A DNA stretch of 64,000 bases. Origin: Alkalihalobacterium elongatum (GTDB lineage Bacteria > Bacillota > Bacilli > Bacillales > Bacillaceae_F). Under the pieces are notes generated by a model that was given only the letters and a program-made list of their open reading frames with translations, made no database searches and was not told the DNA's origin. The stretch's first letter is position 1, and the number at the start of each line of letters is the position of its first letter. A program made the translations under genes and the position numbers. The stretch covers positions 24,001-88,000 of the forward strand of contig NZ_WMKZ01000008.1 of the NCBI RefSeq assembly GCF_019024285.1, written 5' to 3'. Below, in pieces: positions 35,022 to 44,439 of this stretch.

Positions 35022-35444
35022 TTGACGCAAATTTTGACGAATGAAGCAATTCATAAAAAATCTCCACAAGAAATTACGGCATTACTTTATGAAGCATGCT
35101 ACACAAACTTAGAAAAAGCGATTAAAGAAATAGAAAATAAGCAATTTATTGAAGCGAATATATACTTACAAAAAGCTAGTGATATTATTGAGCGATTAGG
35201 AGCTGGGATCAATTATGAAGCTGGTATAATTGCAGACCAGCTAGATAGTCTATACAACTATATAGCCGATAAGATTATTGAAGCTAACTATTCAAAGAAT
35301 ATAGAAGTTATTAGAGAAGTTTTACAAGTATTATCTGAAATCATGACGTCTTGGAACCAGGCACTGCGAAAAAATACAGATACGCAGCCGAAAGTTATTA
35401 AGAGAAAAGTTAGTGTTTACGACAAGATGTCTATATACGAATAA
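35022..35444 (+). CDS. fliS: Flagellar export chaperone FliS
   Basis: 140 residues, helical, with the family start NEAIHKKSPQEITALLYEACYTNLEKA and a C-terminal helix ending in a basic tail. FliS binds the C-terminus of flagellin in the cytoplasm and keeps it unfolded for export. Its position 15 bases before the giant flagellin gene suggests a dedicated chaperone. The start is TTG 35022 with AAGGGAG eleven bases upstream; a TTG start with long spacing may limit its level. Confidence 0.88.
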   Translation: MTQILTNEAIHKKSPQEITALLYEACYTNLEKAIKEIENKQFIEANIYLQKASDIIERLGAGINYEAGIIADQLDSLYNYIADKIIEANYSKNIEVIREVLQVLSEIMTSWNQALRKNTDTQPKVIKRKVSVYDKMSIYE

Positions 35445-35459
35445 GAGGAGTATATAAAA

Positions 35460-38258
35460 ATGAAAATTAATAATAACATCCAAGCCTTAAATGCATATCG
35501 TAATTTACACGCAAATCAGTTCAATACTTCTAAAAACTTAGAAAAACTTTCTTCTGGCTTACGTATCAACCGTGCAGCAGATGATGCAGCAGGTTTAGCG
35601 ATTTCAGAAAAAATGCGTTCGCAAATTCGTGGTTTAAAACAAGCAGAACGTAATTCGATGGACGGTATCTCTCTAATGCAAACAGCTGAAGGAGCGCTTC
35701 AAGAAGTTCATGCGATCCTTCAGCGTATGCGAGAATTAGCAGTACAGGGTGCAAACGACACAAATACTGAGTATGACCGTGAGCAGATCCAAAAAGAAAT
35801 TGAGCAATTAAAATTAGAGATTGATAGTATCTCTGAAAAAACTGAATTTAACACTCGTAAACTATTAAATGGATCTAGTGCAGTCCTTTCTTCAATTAGT
35901 GAAGCAGCAGATAATGGAGCTAACGTAAAAGGGTCACCTAAAGTAATTGATCCACGATTAGAAACGGGCGATTACCATATTAAAGTTGAAGATACTAAAG
36001 AAGTTGTCAAGCTTAACCAAGTCGGTGCTGGTATCTCAAGTAATAATGATATTGCTTTAGATACAAATAGTAAATATTACCCTCAAGCTTTTGGCGAATA
36101 CACAATTAATGTAAGAAGTTTCTTGGCGAATGAAACTAATAACGGGACACAACATAGTGCAACGATCCAAGTGATTGGACCCAACGGTTTACCTCTTGAA
36201 GAAAGATCAGTCGCCGTTAAATCAGAAGGTGATATATTCTCAATTGGTGGTATAAATATCAACACCGCTAACATTAAAGAAGCGGGAACTATTAAAGTTT
36301 CGATTGAACAAGAGGCAACATTCTCTGTCTACCGCGGTGACAGCCCAACTGAACTTAATAAAATAGCTGCAGAAAAAACAATGTCAACTAGAAATGGTGT
36401 TATTAGACACGGTGGGGTTGAGTTTACATTTGATAATAAAATTAGTCAGGAAAATACAACAGTAATACCAAAGCCTGCAACAGCGGTGTCGACACATGTT
36501 TCAGCTGAACGCATACCAGCAACCACATCCGTTAACGCATTAGTAACAACAAATGCAACAACCGATTCAAAAACAGCTATGCAACCATTAGGTGTAGCGC
36601 TTGAGAGTACAGCATCAGCAGAGGCTAACCCTGGCAACATAGGAACTGGGAATATTACAATTACTGATGAAAAAACATACAAAGGTTCTTCTGGTCGATG
36701 GGAAATTACTGTTAATGCTGATGGGAAGTACGAATTAACTAATGGAACATCAACAACCACTCTAGATACTTCGAATGTAGATAAAGTCGTAGTTGATGGA
36801 TTAGAGCTTGACTTCTCGGCAATTACAAACGCTACTGTAGGTGACAAATGGATTATTGATGTTACAGCTGGTCGAATAGGAAAAGATGGGGATGTTACTG
36901 TTGATGCATCAGGTTTTACAGGAGATCAAGATGAAGAATGGATTTTAAAATTTGATGGAAATGGGTACAGTTTAAACGGAATAGAAGTTAATGATATTTC
37001 TAACATCAATGGTGTTCAAGTAACGATTAATGGAACTCCAGTTGCAGGCGATGAGTGGAAATTCAAAATCTCAGCAGCAGTCGAGGGGAATTCAGATACT
37101 GCTGGAGAGTTAATTATTTCGAATGCAGATGGTTATATTGGTACAACTACTGAACGATGGACCATCGCAAAAGACGACGATAATAACTACACTTTAACTA
37201 AAGAAGATGGTACTTCGGTGGCTATCCTTCCACAGCACTTTGCAACAGGTCTAACGGTAAATGGATTAAACCTAGATCTATCAGGCATTCAAGAAGCAGT
37301 TCCAGGGGATAGTTGGTATGTTGACGTTACGGCTCCAACAGGAAACAGAGGAACTGGTCAAATAGAATTTCCTAATGCTAATTCCTATTTTGGAGATTAT
37401 ACAGGAGAATGGCACGTTGCTTATGACGGAAATAGCTATACTTTAGATAGAGGAAATGGTTCAGAAGAAATTACGTTCCCGACGACAATTGATGGACTGG
37501 AATTAAATCTTACAGGAGCAGCATTAGCTGGAGATCAATGGACTATTGAAGTAACTGCTCCATTGTCAGGAAACAAAGGGATTGGTGAAATTCTTTTCAC
37601 TGATGAAACAACGTATACGGGCCCTGACGCAAGATGGGATGTAACTTTTAATGGAGAAGGTTTTGTTCTAAATAAAGGTGATAACAGTACTCCACAAGCC
37701 CTTGGTTTAATAAATGGTAAAGCTGTTATTGACGGTCTGGAGATAGACTTCAATTCTATTTCACCTGTAGCTGGTGATGCTTGGACGATTAATGTAACGG
37801 CTGCGATTACTCCAGCTGACGTTTCAGCTGCAACAGATCGAGTGACAAAGTTCTCTATCACTAATAATGCTCTAGCATTCCAAATTGGTCCTAATACAAA
37901 CCAAAACGTAATGATTGACGTACCACGTTTAGATATTGTTACTTTAGGAATTGAAGAAATAGATGTGACATCACAAGCAGGTGCGAACCAAGCGATCTTT
38001 ACTCTAGATCAGGCGATCAACATCCTTTCAGATGTCCGTGCTAAACTCGGGGCAACACAAAACCGTATGGAGCATACAATTAACAATCTTCAAGTCACTC
38101 ATGAAAACTTAACAGCTGCGGAATCGCGTATTCGCGATGCTGATATGGCACTAGAAATGACACAATTCACGAAGAACAATATTCTTAATCAATCGGCAAC
38201 TGCGATGCTTGCGCAAGCGAACCAGTTACCTCAAGGTGTTCTTCAATTACTTCAATAA
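35460..38258 (+). CDS. Giant flagellin with five repeats in the exposed region
   Basis: 932 residues against about 270-500 for common Bacillus flagellins. The N-terminal D0/D1 part (1-140) is canonical ([35 protein letters not shown]), as is the C-terminal part (about 795-932, with [19 protein letters not shown] and ending [10 protein letters not shown]). Residues about 140-396 form a variable region. Residues 397-782 hold five divergent repeats of 72-84 residues sharing G-x-I, Y-x-G, W-x-I, (V/I)-x-GL-x-(L/I) and GD-x-W-x-(I/V)-x-V. They would project from the filament as outer domains. AGAGGAG leads the ATG. Expressed from the SigD promoter before fliS. Confidence 0.97.
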   Translation: MKINNNIQALNAYRNLHANQFNTSKNLEKLSSGLRINRAADDAAGLAISEKMRSQIRGLKQAERNSMDGISLMQTAEGALQEVHAILQRMRELAVQGANDTNTEYDREQIQKEIEQLKLEIDSISEKTEFNTRKLLNGSSAVLSSISEAADNGANVKGSPKVIDPRLETGDYHIKVEDTKEVVKLNQVGAGISSNNDIALDTNSKYYPQAFGEYTINVRSFLANETNNGTQHSATIQVIGPNGLPLEERSVAVKSEGDIFSIGGININTANIKEAGTIKVSIEQEATFSVYRGDSPTELNKIAAEKTMSTRNGVIRHGGVEFTFDNKISQENTTVIPKPATAVSTHVSAERIPATTSVNALVTTNATTDSKTAMQPLGVALESTASAEANPGNIGTGNITITDEKTYKGSSGRWEITVNADGKYELTNGTSTTTLDTSNVDKVVVDGLELDFSAITNATVGDKWIIDVTAGRIGKDGDVTVDASGFTGDQDEEWILKFDGNGYSLNGIEVNDISNINGVQVTINGTPVAGDEWKFKISAAVEGNSDTAGELIISNADGYIGTTTERWTIAKDDDNNYTLTKEDGTSVAILPQHFATGLTVNGLNLDLSGIQEAVPGDSWYVDVTAPTGNRGTGQIEFPNANSYFGDYTGEWHVAYDGNSYTLDRGNGSEEITFPTTIDGLELNLTGAALAGDQWTIEVTAPLSGNKGIGEILFTDETTYTGPDARWDVTFNGEGFVLNKGDNSTPQALGLINGKAVIDGLEIDFNSISPVAGDAWTINVTAAITPADVSAATDRVTKFSITNNALAFQIGPNTNQNVMIDVPRLDIVTLGIEEIDVTSQAGANQAIFTLDQAINILSDVRAKLGATQNRMEHTINNLQVTHENLTAAESRIRDADMALEMTQFTKNNILNQSATAMLAQANQLPQGVLQLLQ
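36648..37805 (+). repeat. Five-fold domain repeat within the flagellin gene
   Basis: Repeat starts fall at about 36648, 36888, 37104, 37356 and 37584 (residues 397, 477, 549, 633, 709). The repeats are clear at protein level but diverged at DNA level. Each ends with a G-D-x-W-x-(I/V)-x-V-(T/S)-A strand. Repeats 3-5 are followed by a short Gly/Asn link. Confidence 0.88.
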
Positions 38259-38271
38259 TGGATACTTCTGG

Positions 38272-38308
38272 AGACTTGGCCAATTATGGTCAAGTCTTCA
38301 TTATTCTT
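38272..38308 (+). terminator. Terminator after the flagellin gene
   Basis: AGACTTGGCCA and TGGTCAAGTCT pair over 11 bp (one G-T) around ATTA; the trailing sequence TCATTATTCTT is only moderately T-rich. Confidence 0.65.
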
Positions 38309-38374
38309 AGGCTTATTGATTTGAAGCCAATATGATAAAATGAGAGAAGAAATTTTTGTAGAGGCGGTAAAAGC

Positions 38375-38812
38375 ATGGATGTTCAACGTATTGGAAGAGC
38401 TAATTTAAATAGAGTTGATCAAAAAACACATAGTCCCACGGCTTCCGTTTCATTTGCTGAAGTGATGGGTAACCAACGGGATGAACAAGCGTATGAACGA
38501 ATCAATCAATTGATGCAGAAGATTGATGATCAAGGAAAAGTGTTATCAGAAACACGTACTGTTGATGAACTGCGAAAATATAAAGCACTCATCAAAGAGT
38601 TTATGGAAGATGCCGTTTCTTTAGGCCTCCGTCTAGAAGAGAAACGAGGATTTAATCGACGTGGTCGAACAAAGGTTTATAAAATTGTTCAAGAAGTAGA
38701 CCGCAAGTTATTAGATTTAACCAATGCTGTATTGGATAAGCAAAAAAGAGGTCTTGAAATTCTTGATATGGTCGGGGAAATTAAAGGTTTACTCGTTAAT
38801 ATTTATGCGTAA
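38375..38812 (+). CDS. yaaR: YaaR family (DUF327) protein
   Basis: 145 residues, soluble, helical and basic. The family pattern MDVQRI at the start, a middle DELRKYKALIKEFMEDAVSLG and the end RGRTKVYKIVQEVDRKL with EIKGLLVNIYA are as in YaaR. No biochemical role is established; its place after flagellin suggests a motility-linked role. GAGGCGGTAAAAGC precedes the ATG. A GCCAATAT string upstream resembles a SigD -10, but no TAAA is found. Confidence 0.85.
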   Translation: MDVQRIGRANLNRVDQKTHSPTASVSFAEVMGNQRDEQAYERINQLMQKIDDQGKVLSETRTVDELRKYKALIKEFMEDAVSLGLRLEEKRGFNRRGRTKVYKIVQEVDRKLLDLTNAVLDKQKRGLEILDMVGEIKGLLVNIYA

Positions 38813-38842
38813 AGAAAATAGAATAGGACTTAATGGATAGCG

Positions 38843-38883
38843 ATACCCAAGCTTAAGAAGAAACTTAGGCTTGGGTATTTTTT
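38843..38883. terminator. Bidirectional terminator between yaaR and the CPBP gene
   Basis: ATACCCAAGC and GCTTGGGTAT pair perfectly, with TTAAG/CTTAG inside. T7 follows on the plus strand; the minus strand runs into A/T-rich sequence near its own stop. Confidence 0.9.
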
Positions 38884-39491
38884 TACAACAGAGGTAACAG
38901 TACTAATAAAAATAAATTAAAAATACTATGCGACAAAATGGCTATATTAATGTTTTGTGTTCGATAATAAAGATATGCCCATACAGGACCAGCGATTAGC
39001 GCTGCTACTAGTAATAAAAAAGTACCTGCGTAAATATGAGCCGAGGCGTAAAGAACTGAAGAGATGATAATAGCAAGAATCGGACTCACGTATTCATTTA
39101 CCTTTTGAAAAACAAACCCACGCCAAAATAACTCTTCACCTGGAATAACGATTAAAAATAACATGAGATAATGCCACCACTCAACTGGTTGAACAAGTGC
39201 ATAGAGTGAATGAAGTTGCTCTATAAACGGTAAGTTGAGCCATTCAATTAAATTTTTTCCGAGGGCAAAAAGAATATAAAGCCCAAATCCAGTTCCTAGT
39301 CCCAATAAATAATCAGAAAAAGAAACAGGTTGTAATTTTATTGGTACAAATAGAATGGCTATACCAATTAATATGAGTAAGGCGAATGGAAATAGGACCC
39401 AAAAAGGTAAAGGTTGCCATGCAAAGCTTAACCATAGTAAGAAATGAGCAACAATCAGTCCACCTAAGATTAGTTTTAGTATTTGCATCAT
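38883..39491 (-). CDS. CPBP family intramembrane metalloprotease
   Basis: 202 residues with about six membrane helices. The CPBP motifs are EELFWRGFVF (EExxxR), a central H in YASAHIYAG, and a third in HSIFNLF. The family includes CAAX proteases and bacteriocin self-immunity proteins; substrate unknown. It lies 8 bases after the DUF4236 gene on the same strand, so both likely share a transcript. ATG 39491 or 39488 are both possible. Confidence 0.9.
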   Translation of the reverse strand: MMQILKLILGGLIVAHFLLWLSFAWQPLPFWVLFPFALLILIGIAILFVPIKLQPVSFSDYLLGLGTGFGLYILFALGKNLIEWLNLPFIEQLHSLYALVQPVEWWHYLMLFLIVIPGEELFWRGFVFQKVNEYVSPILAIIISSVLYASAHIYAGTFLLLVAALIAGPVWAYLYYRTQNINIAILSHSIFNLFLLVLLPLL

Positions 39492-39499
39492 ATCATTCC

Positions 39500-40744
39500 C
39501 TACCTAGTTATTTTTTCAGGATCGAACGGAATGATCTCTTTAAAAATATACGTCTTTGTTGCATTTAACCTATGTTCAAAATTTTCAAAAGCTAAAATAG
39601 GATGGAGGTTACTCATATTGAGCGAATAGAAGCGGTCTCGTTCGACGATTAAACTGTATATATATGTATCATCTTTATGGCCCGTTGCTTCATTTAAGCG
39701 TTGTGTATAGCCAGAAATAACAACTTTTTCGCAAGTTGGCACAAAGGCAAAAGCAAAAGAAGATAAATACAGTGCTGTACCTCCTACCATAACAGCGTAG
39801 TGTTCCCTCGTTTCACGCTGAGATTTCTCTTGTATTTTTAGTTTTCCAGACTTCATTATCGTAGCTTTTTCCAAAGGTACTTCGTTAAGTTCTGGAAGGT
39901 CGACATCAAAATAAATCATGTTTTCGTTTAGCATTTTAAAATCTACATTCGTTTCTAAAGGAAAGTCTAGTTCCTCTAAGTGCAGGGCTAGCCATTCTTC
40001 TGTTGAGTTTAGGTCATGTTTTAGAACAGAATCTAGAAGTTTTTCGCGTTTTTGTTTTTCTTCCATATATAATTGCTTCTGCTCGTTATAAGCTTCCAAC
40101 TCCTTTTCAAAAATTAGCTTTGCTTCATCTTGCACTTGATTAACGAACTCTTTTCTTTTAGAAGGAAGGAGCAATGCTAAGCTTGCAATTTTACTTAATC
40201 GCTCTTTTCGCTCAGCCTTTACTTGTTCAAAAATTTCCTTTTGATCTGGGGCCTTTTCTTCAAAAGAAAGATTACGTTGTATATGCTGCTGTAACTGTTC
40301 GATCGAAAGAGGCTTATATACTTGAAGGTGTAATTGCATTAGTCTTTCCGTTTGAGCATTAATTTCCTGTTCTTTTTCTTGATAAATACTATCTATTTCA
40401 GCTGAAAATTCTTTTTTAAGCTTTCTTTCAACTGTTGTGGGTAAGGGTGTTCCAGTATCTGTTATAAATTGGACAGTATTTTCTTGTTTATTAAAAGCTA
40501 ATTGGACATTTTCATATGTCTTTTCGTTTTCTGATACTTGAAATAGCCTCTGGCCGCTTTTTCGATCAATGCGTGTACGGTATGAGAGACCGCTCCCTGG
40601 TATCCCGACATTACCATAAAGGCCCCTCCTGCCAACAGTTAGGCTTGTCCCTCTTGGACCAATTGAAGTACTCACACCTCGTTTGCTTATATTCAGTCGC
40701 ACTCCAGGTGCTACTCGAACTCGTTTTTGAAAGCGAAAGCTCAT
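39500..40744 (-). CDS. DUF4236 domain protein
   Basis: 414 residues. The N-terminal about 60 residues are the DUF4236 module (SFRFQKRVRVAPGVRLNISK, then GPRGTSLTVGRRG and GIPGSGLSY). The remainder is charged, Lys/Glu-rich and helical (about 90-260), then a mixed C-terminal domain. No catalytic motif is recognised. GGAGGATCACA precedes the ATG. It diverges from the SRPBCC gene. Confidence 0.85.
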   Translation of the reverse strand: MSFRFQKRVRVAPGVRLNISKRGVSTSIGPRGTSLTVGRRGLYGNVGIPGSGLSYRTRIDRKSGQRLFQVSENEKTYENVQLAFNKQENTVQFITDTGTPLPTTVERKLKKEFSAEIDSIYQEKEQEINAQTERLMQLHLQVYKPLSIEQLQQHIQRNLSFEEKAPDQKEIFEQVKAERKERLSKIASLALLLPSKRKEFVNQVQDEAKLIFEKELEAYNEQKQLYMEEKQKREKLLDSVLKHDLNSTEEWLALHLEELDFPLETNVDFKMLNENMIYFDVDLPELNEVPLEKATIMKSGKLKIQEKSQRETREHYAVMVGGTALYLSSFAFAFVPTCEKVVISGYTQRLNEATGHKDDTYIYSLIVERDRFYSLNMSNLHPILAFENFEHRLNATKTYIFKEIIPFDPEKITR

Positions 40745-40827
40745 TGTGATCCTCCAGTCGTATTTGTTTACATTTATTGTACTATAAACTTAAAATAAGA
40801 ATAAAGTATCGAACGGGGGGTGGTATA

Positions 40828-41259
40828 GTGGGGAAAGGCACTTTTAGATATGAAACGATAATTAATGCTCCACTAAGTGAGGTTTGGGACTTTTTTAAGA
40901 GTGCAGAAAATTTGGCTGTCATAACATCTTTTCCTAAAATCAAATTATCCTCAGACCCAAGAACAGTGGAAGGGAATTTAATTGAGATGGAATTGGACTT
41001 TGGAGTAATGAAAAAAAGTTGGGTGGCCAGTATCGTTGAAGTTAAGGAGAAAGAGTATTTTATAGATACAGGTTTAAAACTTCCGTTCCCTTTCGTAGAA
41101 TGGAAACATCAGCATAGGTTTGAAGCTGTTGGGAAACAAACAAAAATGACTGATATTGTTAATTATAAGGCATCTGTGCCTAATTTATTTGTTACGCTTG
41201 TTCTAAAACAAATGTTTACTGGAAGAAAAAAAGTATTGGTACAAAAGTTAACGAAATAA
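40828..41259 (+). CDS. SRPBCC (START-like) domain protein
   Basis: 143 residues. It begins with the family pattern FRYETIINAPLSEVWDFFKSAENL and has a single helix-grip fold that would bind a lipid or hydrophobic ligand. It resembles CoxG/polyketide-cyclase-like small proteins; ligand unknown. The start is GTG 40828, since GGGGGGTGG lies five bases upstream; the longer frame from TTG 40777 would run into the divergent promoter region. Confidence 0.8.
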   Translation: MGKGTFRYETIINAPLSEVWDFFKSAENLAVITSFPKIKLSSDPRTVEGNLIEMELDFGVMKKSWVASIVEVKEKEYFIDTGLKLPFPFVEWKHQHRFEAVGKQTKMTDIVNYKASVPNLFVTLVLKQMFTGRKKVLVQKLTK

Positions 41260-41260
41260 G

Positions 41261-41295
41261 AGTGCGACGTTGAGAGTACCATCGTCGCACTTTTC
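41261..41295. terminator. Bidirectional terminator between SRPBCC gene and namA
   Basis: AGTGCGACG (41261-41269) and CGTCGCACT (41283-41291) pair perfectly with TTTTCG after; it lies between converging genes. Confidence 0.9.
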
Positions 41296-41297
41296 GT

Positions 41298-42314
41298 TTA
41301 AAACCAACTTCTCTCATATTGCCTTGGAGTAGGGATTTGTACCTTCAACTCTTTTGCTGCTTGTAATGCCCAATAAGGATTACGTAACAATTCACGTCCA
41401 ATAAAGATGAGATCAGCTCGCTCATTTTGTAGAACTTCTTCAGCTTGAATACCTGATGTTATTAAACCTACAGCACCTGTTTTAATGTTTGCTTCGTTTC
41501 TAATTCTTTCGGCATAAGGTACCTGATATCCTGGATAGGTTTGAATAGGAGCAGGAACGACACCACCGCTGCTTACATCTATTAAATCTACTCCCTGGTC
41601 TTTCATTCGTTTCGCGAAATAAATAAAGTCATTTAAGTCATTTCCACCTTCACTATATTCATTTGCAGAAATCCTTACAAATAAGGGACCACTCCAAACC
41701 GTGTTAATCTCGGTGATTATATGTTCTAGAAAGCGGTAGCGGTTTTCGGCACTTCCTCCGTATTCGTCCGTTCGTTTGTTCGTTAAAGGTGACAGAAACT
41801 GATTAATAAGATATCCGTGAGCTCCGTGAATTTCTATGATATCAAAACCAGCTTCTTTGGCTCTAATTGCAGCAGCTTTAAATTGTTGGATCGTATCACT
41901 AATCATTTTTTTATCCATTTCAATTGGTGTTTTCATTTTTTCATTAAAAGGAATTGTATTTGGAGCAATTGCATCTCCATCAGCCATCGCTTTACGTCCA
42001 GCATGGGCTAACTGAATAGCTACCTTTGATTCATAAAGGTGAACCTCTTTAACTATAATACGCAAGCCTTCAATTTGCTCATCATTCCAAATACCAAGAT
42101 CATGGTTGGAAATACGTCCTTCGGGTGTAACCGATGTTGCTTCAATCATCACTAATCCCACACCGCCAATAGCCCTACTACCGTAATGTGTTAGATGGAA
42201 CGGCTTAACCTTTCCATCTATATTGGCAGTATACATGCACATTGGAGACATAACAATTCTATTATGTAATGTAACATTCTTTATTGTAATTGAAGAAAAT
42301 AAAGCAGTATTCAT
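41298..42314 (-). CDS. namA: NADPH dehydrogenase, Old Yellow Enzyme family (NamA/YqjM)
   Basis: 338 residues, the exact length of B. subtilis YqjM. Redox-tuning Cys26 and Tyr28 are in MSPMCMY. The substrate histidine pair is in HGAHGYL, followed by [15 protein letters not shown]. The C-terminal FMN phosphate loop is [12 protein letters not shown]. It reduces activated C=C bonds (alpha,beta-unsaturated carbonyls, xenobiotics) with NADPH and FMN, and is linked to oxidative stress in Bacillus. AAAGGAG precedes the ATG. Confidence 0.96.
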   Translation of the reverse strand: MNTALFSSITIKNVTLHNRIVMSPMCMYTANIDGKVKPFHLTHYGSRAIGGVGLVMIEATSVTPEGRISNHDLGIWNDEQIEGLRIIVKEVHLYESKVAIQLAHAGRKAMADGDAIAPNTIPFNEKMKTPIEMDKKMISDTIQQFKAAAIRAKEAGFDIIEIHGAHGYLINQFLSPLTNKRTDEYGGSAENRYRFLEHIITEINTVWSGPLFVRISANEYSEGGNDLNDFIYFAKRMKDQGVDLIDVSSGGVVPAPIQTYPGYQVPYAERIRNEANIKTGAVGLITSGIQAEEVLQNERADLIFIGRELLRNPYWALQAAKELKVQIPTPRQYERSWF

Positions 42315-42380
42315 TTTTATAACTCCTTTCTATATGTTACAGCCATTATTGTTATTCTAGCATTCTTTAGAAATAAAAAT

Positions 42381-42411
42381 AAACTGATCGGCTTTTTAAG
42401 CGGATCAGTTT
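42381..42411 (-). terminator. Terminator after cbpB
   Basis: On the minus strand AAACTGATC and GATCAGTTT pair perfectly, with a GCTT/AAGC inner stem, followed by ATTTTTATTT. Confidence 0.8.
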
Positions 42412-42419
42412 AGATTTTG

Positions 42420-42866
42420 TTACTTTTGGAGATAGCGATTAATCAAAGCTAAGATTGACCTTCGAGTAAGTATGCCAATAAATGAGCGGTCATCATCTAG
42501 AATACAAATAAATGGATGGTTTATAGACATTGCCAACGCTCTTGAGAAAGTAGAATTTTTATTAATCCAAGGTATTTTTTCTTCCATAACATCTTCTACA
42601 CGTTGCTCATTGAGGCGTTCTAATTCAAATCGTTCTAGTCCCAGTATTGAATCCAAAATTCGAGCTTTACTTATTTGTCCATGAAGTTTGTAATTTGAAT
42701 CAAGAACAGGAATTGCGGAATAACCTGATTTAATAAGAACGAGAAGGGCATGCTCGAGAGGGTTTCCTAATTGAACATGAGCAACTTTGTCAGCACATAT
42801 CATTAATTCTTTGATTTCATTATCCATAATATTACTGTCTTTTAACTTTTGTAACATGATCAGCAT
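42420..42866 (-). CDS. cbpB: Cyclic-di-AMP-binding CBS-domain protein CbpB (YkuL)
   Basis: 148 residues with two CBS motifs (ADKVAHVQLGNPLEHALLVL with AIPVLD; and a second half ending FIGILTRRSILALINRY). The ADKVAHVQ phrase is that of YkuL. In Listeria and Bacillus, CbpB is bound by c-di-AMP and, when free, stimulates the stringent-response enzyme Rel. ATG 42866 (GAGAAG five bases upstream) or 42857 are the likely starts; the upstream extension to 42911 has no ribosome site. Confidence 0.9.
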   Translation of the reverse strand: MLIMLQKLKDSNIMDNEIKELMICADKVAHVQLGNPLEHALLVLIKSGYSAIPVLDSNYKLHGQISKARILDSILGLERFELERLNEQRVEDVMEEKIPWINKNSTFSRALAMSINHPFICILDDDRSFIGILTRRSILALINRYLQK

Positions 42867-42917
42867 CACTTCTTCTCTATAAAAATTGTAAAATACGAAG
42901 TAATTGTGCACAATTTA

Positions 42918-42946
42918 ATACTATGAGGAACAGAAAATTTTGTCAA
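42918..42946 (-). promoter_or_regulatory. SigA promoter of cbpB
   Basis: On the minus strand TTGACA (42946-42941), 17-base spacer, TAGTAT (42923-42918): a strong promoter. Confidence 0.85.
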
Positions 42947-42953
42947 GAACTAC

Positions 42954-42967
42954 AGAAAGCGCTTCCA
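42954..42967 (-). promoter_or_regulatory. cre-like box upstream of the cbpB promoter
   Basis: TGGAAGCGCTTTCT on the minus strand matches 13 of 14 cre positions. It lies 8 bases upstream of the -35, so it could act on cbpB or on the rightward gene at 43081. Confidence 0.55.
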
Positions 42968-43080
42968 TGGTTATTATATGTCACATTAGGGTTGACTGAT
43001 GATAAATAAGGGTAAGTTCGTTTGAAAATAAGTAAAGCTGGTGAAACTAGATGAAAAGTTAAAAGTGAGTTGAACGTAGT

Positions 43081-43332
43081 ATGCATACGAAACAAACGGT
43101 CAAATACATTTGTAAACAATACTCTTCTGGTAATTGTTATTATTATAAACAAGAAATTATTACTCACGATTCGTGGGAAAATATAAAGTCATTAACTTGG
43201 TCTGCACCAAGACCTATTACAAAAGAAACATTTTTAAAAAGAAAAAAAGAAGGGTTTAAAACGGAATTTATAGTGATGGAAAAGAAACCAGCAGTAGTTA
43301 TAAACTTTTCAGATCTCGTAAAAAGACGCTAA
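43081..43332 (+). CDS. Small basic protein, unknown function
   Basis: 83 residues, rich in Lys, Tyr and Thr, with no signal peptide and one Cys-x(7)-Cys pair near the start (CKQYSSGNC). No family recognised. The ribosome site is poor (GTGAGTTG), so the start is uncertain and this may be a minor or false gene. It lies between cbpB (divergent) and the DUF4097 lipoprotein gene. Codon use is in line with its neighbours, which is the main support. Confidence 0.5.
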   Translation: MHTKQTVKYICKQYSSGNCYYYKQEIITHDSWENIKSLTWSAPRPITKETFLKRKKEGFKTEFIVMEKKPAVVINFSDLVKRR

Positions 43333-43408
43333 GTTTTCACTGTACACTTTTTACACCATATGGTATCGTAAAGCCGATATAGATAAAGTGAAAGAAGGTT
43401 ATTTTTAA

Positions 43409-44170
43409 ATGAAGAAACTCGGCTTATTTCTAGTAGGTTTTTCTCTACTTTTTTTAGTTGGTTGTAATTTAACAATGATTCAAAATGAGCAAGAATATTC
43501 TCTAGATGCTAAAGAATTACAAAAGGTTATTATGGATTTAGATGAAGGGGAAGTAGAAGTTTACGGTGAAGACCGAACAGATATTAAAGTAGTTGCTACC
43601 TTTGCATCTAGAGGTGAGGAAGAAGAGCTTACGGAACAATTCCAAATAGATAACATGAGTGTTTCTTTAGAGCAAGTTGAAGATGAAGCACATTTAACAA
43701 CAAATATATATCGTGGTGATCAGTCTCCTATAGAGGCACGAATCCATATTAAAGCATATATTCCTAATGAGCTTGAAGTAATTATGAACCATGATGGTGG
43801 TGGTTTAAGAATAAAGGATTTGTCCAATTCTTTAGTTCTTACACAAGGTGCAGGGAAGATCGAAATAGGGAATATGAATGGTAATATTACCATTACTGAT
43901 GGCACAGGGGCCATTGAGTTAACAGATAGTGTTGGGGATATTTCGATTAATAATAATTCGGGTGCGGTTCATATTAAGAACAGCACAGGAGATGTTAAAT
44001 TAATTAGTGGGTCAGGGCAAATAAATGTAGAAGAGATAAAGGGACTAATTCAAATACGTAGTGGTTCTGGTTCAATTTATGTTGACCAAGTTGATGGTGA
44101 TGTAAATATTTTAGAAAATCGTAGTGGTTCAATAGAAATTACAAATGTAACAGGAAATATTAATCAATAA
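43409..44170 (+). CDS. DUF4097 beta-helix lipoprotein
   Basis: 253 residues. The lipoprotein signal ends LFLVGCNLT. After an N-terminal strand region come repeated short strands (GKIEIGNMNGNITITDGTG, then AIELTDSVGDISINNNSG and further turns), typical of the DUF4097 right-handed beta-helix. Family members are often linked to cell-envelope stress modules such as LiaG/YvlB. No regulator or kinase adjoins it here. The role is therefore open. AGAAGG lies upstream of the ATG. Confidence 0.88.
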   Translation: MKKLGLFLVGFSLLFLVGCNLTMIQNEQEYSLDAKELQKVIMDLDEGEVEVYGEDRTDIKVVATFASRGEEEELTEQFQIDNMSVSLEQVEDEAHLTTNIYRGDQSPIEARIHIKAYIPNELEVIMNHDGGGLRIKDLSNSLVLTQGAGKIEIGNMNGNITITDGTGAIELTDSVGDISINNNSGAVHIKNSTGDVKLISGSGQINVEEIKGLIQIRSGSGSIYVDQVDGDVNILENRSGSIEITNVTGNINQ

Positions 44171-44187
44171 TGTATAAATTGATATGT

Positions 44188-44226
44188 GCCAGTTATCTTG
44201 AATTTTATCAGGATAACTGGCTTTTT
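44188..44226 (+). terminator. Terminator after the DUF4097 gene
   Basis: GCCAGTTATC and GATAACTGGC pair perfectly; T6 follows. Confidence 0.93.
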
Positions 44227-44354
44227 TATCGACTTGTTTACTTACTATTTCTCGTACCATCGTCTTTAGGTCACTTATGGTCCAGGTTATTTATTGTCAA
44301 TACAAGTTAGTTAGCCCTTTCTCATGGGACAACATGATAATTTCAAAAAGTTGG

Positions 44355-44383
44355 TTGACACTATGTTAGAAGATGGATATAAT
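44355..44383 (+). promoter_or_regulatory. Consensus SigA promoter of yezD
   Basis: TTGACA (44355-44360), 17-base spacer, TATAAT (44378-44383): both hexamers perfect. The 125 bases between the previous terminator and this promoter hold nothing recognisable. Confidence 0.93.
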
Positions 44384-44439
44384 TCTATTAAACATATAAA
44401 ACTGATAAAATTACAAGGAATTAAAAGGGAGGAGAGCCG

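Noticed and set aside
36446-36847. Minus-strand open frames inside the flagellin gene
   Set aside because: They are antisense to strongly conserved coding sequence and have no start signals.
43367-43380. GCCGATAT string as a SigD promoter for the DUF4097 gene
   Set aside because: The -10 matches but there is no TAAA at 14-16 bases upstream.
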